Notes under the pieces: generated by a model | Databases searched by the model: none | Seen by the model: the letters and a program-made list of their open reading frames with translations, nothing else | What the model was told of the DNA's origin: nothing | Made by a program: the position numbers and the translations under genes | Source: an uncultured Mailhella sp. | GTDB taxonomy: Bacteria > Desulfobacterota > Desulfovibrionia > Desulfovibrionales > Desulfovibrionaceae | DNA length: 29,437 bases | Direction of reading: 5' to 3' | Assembly (NCBI GenBank): GCA_910577155.1 | Contig: CAJTMS010000021.1 | Span: forward strand, 1-29,437 | In this document: one piece after another, positions 23,410 to 29,437 of the stretch | Numbering within the stretch: position 1 is the stretch's first letter | Layout: each line of letters begins with the position of its first letter

Positions 23410-23748
23410 TTATTTTTGTTCTTGGATTTGCGCCAAATAGTTTATACCCAGTGCATACAAGCGGTGATAAAGCATGAGCCCCAGACTTCGTTTGCCCTCA
23501 AGATAGGCATAGTATGCGGCATTTCCTATAGGGATTTCTTCAAAAACGCCTGTCATCATCAGCAGTTGTCCGAGAAAGCGCCTGCCCTGCACGCTTTGGG
23601 CGATATACAGTAAATCCGACTGGAACTGTTCCTGCTTGAATTGCCCCTTGTGTCCGTTTTGTTCTGTCAGCCCTCTTTGTTCGGTTTGCTCTCTTTCTTC
23701 CTCCGAAAGCGGGCTGTCTTGTACCTGCCAAAAATTCTTTTCTTTCAT
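23410..23748 (-). CDS. Bbp19-like small phage protein
   Basis: 112 aa. The C-terminal 65 residues, with QGRRFLGQLLMMTGVFEEI and AYLEGKRSLGLMLYHRL, match the pattern of the Bbp19 family found between portal and scaffold in BPP-1-like phages. Residues 10-40 are Glu/Gln-rich and charged. The molecular role of the family is not established. It is 8 bp after the portal gene and 9 bp before the scaffold. Confidence 0.65.
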   Translation of the reverse strand: MKEKNFWQVQDSPLSEEEREQTEQRGLTEQNGHKGQFKQEQFQSDLLYIAQSVQGRRFLGQLLMMTGVFEEIPIGNAAYYAYLEGKRSLGLMLYHRLYALGINYLAQIQEQK

Positions 23749-23756
23749 GTTTGTCC

Positions 23757-25493
23757 TCAGTTTTTTTGCTCCGCAGTTTGCCCTGACACGCTGTTTTGAA
23801 AAGCTTTTTCCTGTGCATTGTCCGTGCCGGGCATTTGCTCCATGCTTTTTGCCAGCGATGAGGCAAGGTTTTTTCCTTCCAAATCCACTTCGCTGAGTAC
23901 CTTGGCTGTATTTGCACCTTTTTCAAGCAGCTGCCATGTTTTTTGTTCCTGCTCCTGCATGCGCAGTTCCGCTTTGCGCGCATTTCGTATGGCAAGTACC
24001 TGTTCTTTGCCACGCAGCAGGGAAAGGGGAACACCCAGCAGTTTTGCATTGTGCACCAGCATTTCATCCACATCTAAATTATCCAGCACTTCCGGATTGA
24101 TTTTCGCAAGATTGCCGGCAAAGCCCATAATGCTTTCAATGGCACTGATGTCTGCACTTTTCTGCGCAAGGGCAAGGCTTGACTGCATTTCAATTTCCCA
24201 TTCCCTGCCCTGCAAAAGGGGCGGTGTGGGCAAAATTTTGCCGTAGCGTTTCATAATGCCCAGTACCCTCTGGATAAGGGGCTGGAATAATTCACTGCGC
24301 AGCCGTTCCAAGGTGGGACCCAGCATGAGCAGTTTTTCGGCATTGCGTTCATAAACCTCTGCCGCTGTCATGCGTTTGTCGGACTGGGTGAGCAGCAGGA
24401 ATAAATCCTTATAAAAATGCTCGCCGATTTGTTGGCGTATTTGCTGTAAATAGGCGTCCAGTGCCTGTAAATTCGCCTGTACCTGATAGGTGGGCGTAAT
24501 GGCAGGAGCTTGGGAATTCATATCCACAAAATTGGCAAAACCGGGACGCAGGGAAAACTGCCCTCCCTGATTGCGCAGGGAATTGGACACATTCATGGGT
24601 GGCTTGATTTCCAGCTCCAATGCCTCTAAGCCGTCCTGACGCATACGCTGGAGCATATTGACATCAGGAAGTGCATCCATGCCCGGACCTCTGCCGTACA
24701 CATCCTGCCCTGTAACGTCCCAGCGCGGACAGCAGGCGGGAAATTCCTCATAGCCGTCTTCTTCCAAAAGGAAATTGCCCTGCCCCTGCAAAACGTAATA
24801 GGATGCATAACGGCGGTTATGGGCGTCAATCTTTTGAGGATTATAGCGGGAACGCGGCTCAATGGCATGGATAACCGTAAAGGTCTGCAGGCTGTCTTTT
24901 TCTGCCAGTTCTTTGATGATTTCGGGATAGGTTTCAAAACGCTGCATAATCTGCCGTGCCGTCATACTTATGGTATGGTAGAGCGTATCCACCCGCCCCT
25001 TGGCGTCACAATCCAGATAATATTCACCAATGGTGAGGTTACGGCAGCGGATAACCTCGTCTTGATCCTCTTCAATCAAAAAACATGCTGTACCGAAGCC
25101 GGCGAGCTCGGCATAATGAGCATGGACAGAGGGATAAAAATTAGAACCGGAGAGTACCGCATGGACGCGTTCCTGCGTATCCTGAAGCCATTTGCCAATG
25201 CCGTCAGCCTGTTCCAATTCCTTATCTTTCAAGGCAAAACGAAACCATGGACGGGCAGGGGAGCTCAGCCCTCCGTGCATGCCGGCAGAAAGGATACGCA
25301 GGGCATACAGGGCTGTGCTGTCCACAATCTGTCCGTGTTTTTTATAGCCCTTATTGTGGCTTTCTGCCGACCATTTGCCTTTACTCGGGAGCATGAGCCC
25401 TGCAATTTCTTTCCATTGCTCTTCCCATGTCCGTCTTTCCTTTTCCAGCTCATGGAAACGCCTGAGTACATGTTGGACACAAGTATTTTCCAT
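23757..25493 (-). CDS. Portal (head-to-tail connector) protein
   Basis: 578 aa, similar in length to T7 gp8 (536 aa) and related connectors. Typical podovirus portal phrases are present: RTWEEQWKEIAGLMLPSKGK, STALYALRILSAGMHGGLSS, PARPWFRF and the YDCDAKG-type segment at TIGEYYLDCDAKGRVDTLYH. The portal forms the twelve-fold ring through which DNA is packaged and ejected, and it binds terminase. The C-terminus is Gln/Glu/Lys-rich and probably helical. The start has only a weak ribosome site inside the end of the small upstream gene, suggesting coupling. Confidence 0.9.
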   Translation of the reverse strand: MENTCVQHVLRRFHELEKERRTWEEQWKEIAGLMLPSKGKWSAESHNKGYKKHGQIVDSTALYALRILSAGMHGGLSSPARPWFRFALKDKELEQADGIGKWLQDTQERVHAVLSGSNFYPSVHAHYAELAGFGTACFLIEEDQDEVIRCRNLTIGEYYLDCDAKGRVDTLYHTISMTARQIMQRFETYPEIIKELAEKDSLQTFTVIHAIEPRSRYNPQKIDAHNRRYASYYVLQGQGNFLLEEDGYEEFPACCPRWDVTGQDVYGRGPGMDALPDVNMLQRMRQDGLEALELEIKPPMNVSNSLRNQGGQFSLRPGFANFVDMNSQAPAITPTYQVQANLQALDAYLQQIRQQIGEHFYKDLFLLLTQSDKRMTAAEVYERNAEKLLMLGPTLERLRSELFQPLIQRVLGIMKRYGKILPTPPLLQGREWEIEMQSSLALAQKSADISAIESIMGFAGNLAKINPEVLDNLDVDEMLVHNAKLLGVPLSLLRGKEQVLAIRNARKAELRMQEQEQKTWQLLEKGANTAKVLSEVDLEGKNLASSLAKSMEQMPGTDNAQEKAFQNSVSGQTAEQKN

Positions 25494-25499
25494 AGTGCA

Positions 25500-25718
25500 C
25501 TATCCGCCCAGCAGCGTTTTTTTCCGGCTGTTTGCTGTCTCTCCCAAGCCGGAACCGCCGGTTAAAATTGTTTGTGAATGGCTTGCCGCACCGGCTCGCC
25601 TGCGTCTTTCCGCATCTGCCGCCTCTTTGATGCTTTTATCCGCTTCAACAGGCTGAGGAGCAGGAATTTCCACTTCCTGAACCTGCGGTGCCGAATAATG
25701 TTTTCCTCCGCCGCCCAT
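25500..25718 (-). CDS. Small conserved phage protein near portal
   Basis: 72 aa with a strong AAGGAGG ribosome site. It is rich in Gly at the start and has an Ala/Arg/Glu helix (EAADAERRRRAGA) followed by SQTILTGGSGLGETANSRKK and a LLGG end. Similar small proteins with this TILT-G-GLG-x-ARKTLLG ending are common beside portal genes of tailed phages, but their function is unknown to me. It is only 6 bp before the portal start. Confidence 0.7.
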   Translation of the reverse strand: MGGGGKHYSAPQVQEVEIPAPQPVEADKSIKEAADAERRRRAGAASHSQTILTGGSGLGETANSRKKTLLGG

Positions 25719-25742
25719 AGATAAATCCTCCTTTTTCTTGTT

Positions 25743-26345
25743 TTACGGTGTTGGGATTTGTTCCCGAGTCAGTATGCTGAATATGCCTGTTTTGAAGGCA
25801 TTTTTACGGGCAAAATAACAAGCCTCGGGCAGTTCCCCCACAAAGGAAAAACCCAGCTTTTGGATAAACGAAAGAGCATGGCGGTAGGGCTTGGGGGTGA
25901 GCCCATAAAGGGCGGAAATAACGTATCCCCCTTGTTTGTCTTTGCAAAATAAGAGACTTTTCACCACGTACAAGCCAATTTCTTTCTGCTCGCAAAAGGC
26001 GCTTTTCAAAAAACAAAAATGTATCATCACGCTTTTGCCTAACGGATTATTGAGCCAATAGAGGGCTTTGATTTCACCTTGATCGGACGCTATGAAACGG
26101 GCGTCCTTATCCTTTGCTGAAAGCCATGCCGCAAAGGCGGAATAATCCTGCATTTCGCCGTCATAAAATAAAATTGAATTGAGCTTATCTTCTTGAAATT
26201 GCTTCCAAAAATTATATGTTACCTGTTTTGATACGGTTTTTGCCCGCAGGGTCTGATAGGGGATTAGGAAAGCGGACTGTCTGGAAATTTCCCCTGTATT
26301 TTGTTCTGCATTTTGTTCGGATTTTTGCAGCGTATCAGTTTGCAA
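25743..26345 (-). CDS. GNAT-like protein between terminase and portal
   Basis: 200 aa from a TTG start with a GGGAGG ribosome site; the start overlaps the terminase end by 11 bp. The first 30 residues are polar. The centre and C-terminus have GNAT-like features: strand MIHFCFLKSAF, the alternating EIGLYVVKSLLF, and a closing LTPKPYRHALSFIQKLGFSF that resembles the family's last helix and strand. A full acetyl-CoA-binding loop is not evident. Proteins of this sort occur at the same position in other prophages of Desulfovibrio-type bacteria; the role is unknown. Confidence 0.55.
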   Translation of the reverse strand: MQTDTLQKSEQNAEQNTGEISRQSAFLIPYQTLRAKTVSKQVTYNFWKQFQEDKLNSILFYDGEMQDYSAFAAWLSAKDKDARFIASDQGEIKALYWLNNPLGKSVMIHFCFLKSAFCEQKEIGLYVVKSLLFCKDKQGGYVISALYGLTPKPYRHALSFIQKLGFSFVGELPEACYFARKNAFKTGIFSILTREQIPTP

Positions 26346-28101
26346 AGAACACCTCCCCCTGCCATGGCTCGTTATTTTCCAAGCTAAGAGGGAAAACTGC
26401 CCCCAGCCTGCTGTCTAAAATCCGCGAAAGGCAGTCCAGCATGTCATCGTGTTCAGCCACAGGAAAATTCAAATATTCATTGCGGTAAAAATCCTGCACC
26501 AGATCGTTAACCGTCTTATCTGTTCTCAATTTGATTAAACGGTGCGGAAACCACATTCTGCCCTGTTCGAAAATCGGAACCAAACGCCGTATGCGGTCTG
26601 TTTTTGCCATGGCGCCGCCAAGCGCAATAATGGAAAAACGGTAATTTTCATGCTCCATGCGGTATTTGATATGCTCAATATCCGCCTGTATGCCGTATTG
26701 TTCATAGCCCACAGCCAAGGGGCGGTGCTTCTTGTGCAAACGGAAAAGCGCTTCTGCCCGTTCATGCAGGGCAAGGCGGTCATGGATGCCGTCCAGCACA
26801 TAATAAAAGCCGTCATGATTCAAGCCCACAACCCACATGGACGTATAATCGGAACCTTCCTTTTTGCTGGAGGCGGGGTCAACGACTATGTACCTGTTCA
26901 TATTGGCGGAAAAACCGGAGACAATTTTCGTATCAGCGGGCAGGGTTTGGAACCATGTATTTTTAAAACCCATGGCATTGTCAGCAAGCGGGTTTTGCAG
27001 CATTTGACAGGCAAAAACATAGGCGCCCATGTCACGGCGTTTCTTTTTCAAAACATCGTCAGCCAGAAAAACAGCTTTGCTTTGGGCTTGCCCGTCAATG
27101 GTTGCAGGGTAAATACGAGGGGTGACGCTTCCTTGTTCCATAATCAAATGGTAGGTGTCGGAAGCGTGGTAGCGTGTTCCAATCATGCGTATATTCCCGT
27201 TTCTTGCTCCTAAATTCAGGGACAAACGCCATGCATCCGTTGTTTTTTTGATTTGTTCGGGCGTGGTGACTGATTCCAAGGTTACCACATCATCATAAAT
27301 AAGCAGATCAAAATGCTTTCCTGTGGGTTGACCGTCCACAAGTCCCCATGCTTCAACAGTTGCTTCTTTAGGGTTGCCGTCACGTCTGACAATAAGCCCG
27401 CCGTCCTCGCTCCACGTCCGGGTGCGTGCTTCGCCTTTTTCCGGCGGCGTCAAAAAGGGGAAATACGCCTGCAAGAGTAAATTGGTTTCCCATTCTCTTT
27501 TTATTTGCCGCAAAAATGCTTTGGCAATGGGGCGGGTGTGGCTGAAAATTCCCACGGTAATATTGGGATTTTGCAAAATATTCAAAATGGTCAGTCCAAT
27601 GGTGATAATGGTTGACTTATAGTGTTCCCGTGCCCATAAATCTAAATGATTATTCGGATTTTGCTGTATTTCACGGCAGCGGGCAAAGAGCCAGTCCTTA
27701 TCCATATCCTTTCTCTTCATGCCGTAGACAAGCAAATAAAAAAGGTCATGGCTGAGCAAGGCAGTTATGTCCGCACTGACGGGCATATGCTCGGCATATG
27801 GGATTTCTTCTGCCAATTCCTGCTTTGTCATGGCAGGGAGAGCAGGCAGGTCGGAACAATTTTCTTTGACGGGAGTTATTTTTGAATTTGTTTTATGTAT
27901 GCTTGGAGTTTTCAAGCGTTTTTCCTGCGTATCGGCGTTTTCAGGATTGTCTGCAAAATGGACGGCAGGCTGTGTGCATTGCTTTTGCAGCGTTGCGTAA
28001 TATGCTTTGTGCACGCGGGCATAGAATTTCTTTGCCTGTTCCCTGTCTGCCTGAAGCGTAATTGTCCCGTTTTTCTTTATTTTCACGAGATTATTTGCCA
28101 T
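26335..28101 (-). CDS. Terminase large subunit
   Basis: 588 aa. Residues 1-90 are a polar extension without a recognised domain. The ATPase part has a Walker-A-like WAREHYKSTIIT (156-167) where many phages read RGHGKST, followed by Walker B LLIYDD (266-271) with a catalytic acidic residue. The nuclease part has D408 (IVVDPASSK), the mid-domain YEQYG (about 466-470) and D552/D553 (HDDMLD), the three acidic clusters of the RNaseH-like fold. It packages DNA through the portal and cuts concatemers. Its start overlaps the end of the lysozyme-like gene by 11 bp. No small-subunit gene is visible upstream within the window. Confidence 0.9.
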   Translation of the reverse strand: MANNLVKIKKNGTITLQADREQAKKFYARVHKAYYATLQKQCTQPAVHFADNPENADTQEKRLKTPSIHKTNSKITPVKENCSDLPALPAMTKQELAEEIPYAEHMPVSADITALLSHDLFYLLVYGMKRKDMDKDWLFARCREIQQNPNNHLDLWAREHYKSTIITIGLTILNILQNPNITVGIFSHTRPIAKAFLRQIKREWETNLLLQAYFPFLTPPEKGEARTRTWSEDGGLIVRRDGNPKEATVEAWGLVDGQPTGKHFDLLIYDDVVTLESVTTPEQIKKTTDAWRLSLNLGARNGNIRMIGTRYHASDTYHLIMEQGSVTPRIYPATIDGQAQSKAVFLADDVLKKKRRDMGAYVFACQMLQNPLADNAMGFKNTWFQTLPADTKIVSGFSANMNRYIVVDPASSKKEGSDYTSMWVVGLNHDGFYYVLDGIHDRLALHERAEALFRLHKKHRPLAVGYEQYGIQADIEHIKYRMEHENYRFSIIALGGAMAKTDRIRRLVPIFEQGRMWFPHRLIKLRTDKTVNDLVQDFYRNEYLNFPVAEHDDMLDCLSRILDSRLGAVFPLSLENNEPWQGEVFFAN

Positions 28102-29122
28102 AAAACACTCCGGTCATTTTGTTCCGTTCATAAAGCCGGTTTTTGGGGAACCCGTTTTTTTGCTGACAGTGAATCAGGAAATAATTTTTTTCTTTTCTGC
28201 GGTGCAGGCGCATGGCAGGAATATCTCCTTTTTGTCTTGTCAAGTCGCGGTAATCAAGGCTTGTTTCGCGGATACGGCGGGCTAAAATTGCCAATATGGC
28301 TCCGAGGTAGGAAGCGGCACGGTGAGAAAGGAGCCGGTTGCTAGCCTCAAGATAATTATCTTCCTGCAGGGCGAAGAAAAAGTCATGCATTTGCAGCATA
28401 ATTTCCATGCCTAAAAGATGACTGACAAAAAGCACGCTGTCGACACGCAAAAGTGCCCGTTCCCCTTGGGTCAATTCTAAAAAGTGTAAAGCTTTTTTTC
28501 TGCGTTTTGTCTGCTTTCTTTGGTTTGCAAAAAAATTGTTTTGCCGAAAGGGATTTGCACCTGCAAAGGCAGCTGAAGAAGAATAAAAGGACTGCAAAAA
28601 GGCCGGGTGCAGGGGCTGTTCAGAGCTGTTTTTCTTGGAATAACAGTACGGGATATTGGTTTTGGTCTGCTGTTCTTTTTTTGTGCATGTTTCTTTTCTG
28701 TGCCGGCTGAGGTTTTGGGTAATGATTATCTGTTCGTAAGCGGCAAGACTGCTGTGGGGATAAATGACGGCATCGGTACATTGATTGACTATATGCCGAA
28801 AACCTGCAAAGTGCCGTGAAAGTTTTTCCGCATAAAAGAGAAGGCTTTGTTTTAAAAGCTCTTCTGCTGTTTTTTCCGTGACGGTGACGGGAAGCTGCAA
28901 AAGCCTTTGCAAGGCAAGAGCTGTATTTTCCTGTTCTTTTGGCAAATTGGGTTTGATGTGTTTTGCCAGTCTCGTATTGCCATGCACAATGGCAAGGGCT
29001 TCTTCCCACAAGGGAAAGCCGTAACCGATACAGGGCATGCCTATGCGGTTGAGAACCGGTTTTGGGGAAAAGCTTTCATAGTGCATAATTTCCCGAATTA
29101 AAAGGGAACTGGGGATTGTCAT
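28091..29122 (-). CDS. GH24 lysozyme-like protein with altered active site
   Basis: 343 aa from ATG 29122, preferred over a GTG at 29221 because it carries the AAGGAAAAACT initiation module and puts the lysozyme motif at the N-terminus. Residues 9-36 follow the T4-lysozyme E-8-D-5-T layout, ending CIGYGF, but the triad reads E16, N25, C31, so D and T are both replaced. Residues 223-290 resemble the helical end of the T4 fold. Between them (about 130-222) is a Lys/Gln/Ser-rich insert absent from ordinary lysozymes. It overlaps the terminase start, far from the lysis genes, so a virion-associated or non-catalytic role is more likely than host lysis. Moderate confidence in the fold, low in activity. 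Confidence 0.55.
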   Translation of the reverse strand: MTIPSSLLIREIMHYESFSPKPVLNRIGMPCIGYGFPLWEEALAIVHGNTRLAKHIKPNLPKEQENTALALQRLLQLPVTVTEKTAEELLKQSLLFYAEKLSRHFAGFRHIVNQCTDAVIYPHSSLAAYEQIIITQNLSRHRKETCTKKEQQTKTNIPYCYSKKNSSEQPLHPAFLQSFYSSSAAFAGANPFRQNNFFANQRKQTKRRKKALHFLELTQGERALLRVDSVLFVSHLLGMEIMLQMHDFFFALQEDNYLEASNRLLSHRAASYLGAILAILARRIRETSLDYRDLTRQKGDIPAMRLHRRKEKNYFLIHCQQKNGFPKNRLYERNKMTGVFYGK

Positions 29123-29437
29123 AGTTTTTCCTTGTTTTGTATTTGTGCTCTGCAAAGGTTGGGGTTCAGTTTGTTTTCTGCAAAAAAACTTCATCCTCTG
29201 CGGCTTTTTTTCTTCTAGCACGGGCTATTTTCATTTTTTACGGATATGACAGACAGAGCAGGGGGATTTGCCTAGGCGGATTACCCCTTGACAGGGTTCT
29301 TCCGTAAAACAAAGAGGTAAATTTTATTCAATAAAGACAGCTGATTGCATAAATGAGCAATTTATTTTTTTTGCATAGGGCAATTTTTTTCGAAAAAAAA
29401 ATCAATAAAATTTATAATGATTAAGAAAAATATCTTA
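29123..29437. other. Right-end spacer without a recognised gene
   Basis: These 315 bp are strongly A/T-rich beyond 29320 and hold no convincing reading frame on either strand. A GTG-started extension of the lysozyme-like gene (to 29221) is possible but less likely. I see no clear promoter, terminator or attachment site before the window ends. Confidence 0.4.

Larger units (their letters stand above)
13195..29437 (-). mobile_element. Podovirus-type prophage late region (incomplete at right)
   Basis: A continuous minus-strand block of about 18 phage genes in the order terminase, portal, scaffold, capsid, tail tubes, core protein, tail fibre, lysis. The set of portal, Bbp19-like, scaffold, Bbp17-like capsid and Bbp16-like genes resembles Bordetella phage BPP-1 and related temperate podoviruses; gp11-, gp12-, gp13-, gp14-like and gp3.5-like proteins tie it to the T7 structural plan. 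Integrase, repressor, replication genes, small terminase and the right attachment site would lie beyond the window. The left boundary is placed at the terminator; no att repeat can be identified with one end only. Confidence 0.88.

Noticed and set aside
29123..29221. GTG start giving a 376-aa lysozyme-like protein
   Set aside because: The ATG at 29122 has the conserved initiation module and aligns with the lysozyme N-terminus; the extension is low-complexity and lacks a ribosome site.

Overview
This window is a bacterial chromosome segment of mid-40s percent GC (spot counts by eye), most likely from a gut-type member of the Desulfovibrionaceae (Desulfobacterota). The basis is the dnaA-dnaN-gyrB-gyrA order without recF, a two-component pair and lipid-rich periplasmic TPR gene beside it, and a podovirus-type prophage of the kind related to Bordetella phage BPP-1. 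The genus is an inference and cannot be fixed from this window. Every gene called with confidence lies on the minus strand.

Host part (1-13.2 kb, read right to left): dnaA (a short DnaA with AAA+ and DNA-binding domains only), dnaN, gyrB and gyrA form the replication cluster, closed by an intrinsic terminator near 5.2 kb. Next comes a TPR protein, a membrane histidine kinase and an NtrC-type response regulator, apparently one operon from a promoter near 4.95 kb. A ferritin with its own terminator closes the left edge. The spacer upstream of dnaA (12674-13194) is AT-rich, has a good sigma70-type promoter with two palindromes, and is the natural place for the origin, although no consensus DnaA box is visible there.

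Prophage part (13.2-29.4 kb, right edge open): the late region of a temperate podovirus, read right to left. It holds a GH24-lysozyme-like protein, large terminase, a GNAT-like protein, a small conserved protein, portal, a Bbp19-like protein, scaffold, major capsid protein, a Bbp16-like cement protein, an intrinsic terminator, tail tubular proteins A (gp11-like) and B (gp12-like), a gp13/GNAT-like protein, a gp14-like core protein, tail fibre, fibre-assembly protein, holin, T7-lysozyme-type amidase, and an overlapping inner/outer spanin pair that ends at a bidirectional terminator. No integrase, repressor, small terminase, RNA polymerase or gp15/gp16-like ejection protein is in view.

The most unusual feature is in the lysis cassette. 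A 171-bp element capable of folding into three consecutive hairpins is present twice, exactly 720 bp apart, once directly before the amidase and once directly before the holin. The core 112 bp are identical, and the copy before the holin carries a fossil of the first nine amidase codons, which opens a 33-codon reading frame overlapping the holin start. This looks like a duplicated RNA leader that could put both lysis genes under the same post-transcriptional control. Other points worth checking are a response regulator without a recognisable GAFTGA loop and with a changed Walker B aspartate, a DnaA lacking domains I-II, clustered GGAACA repeats between dnaA and dnaN, and a lysozyme-like protein with two of its three catalytic positions changed.
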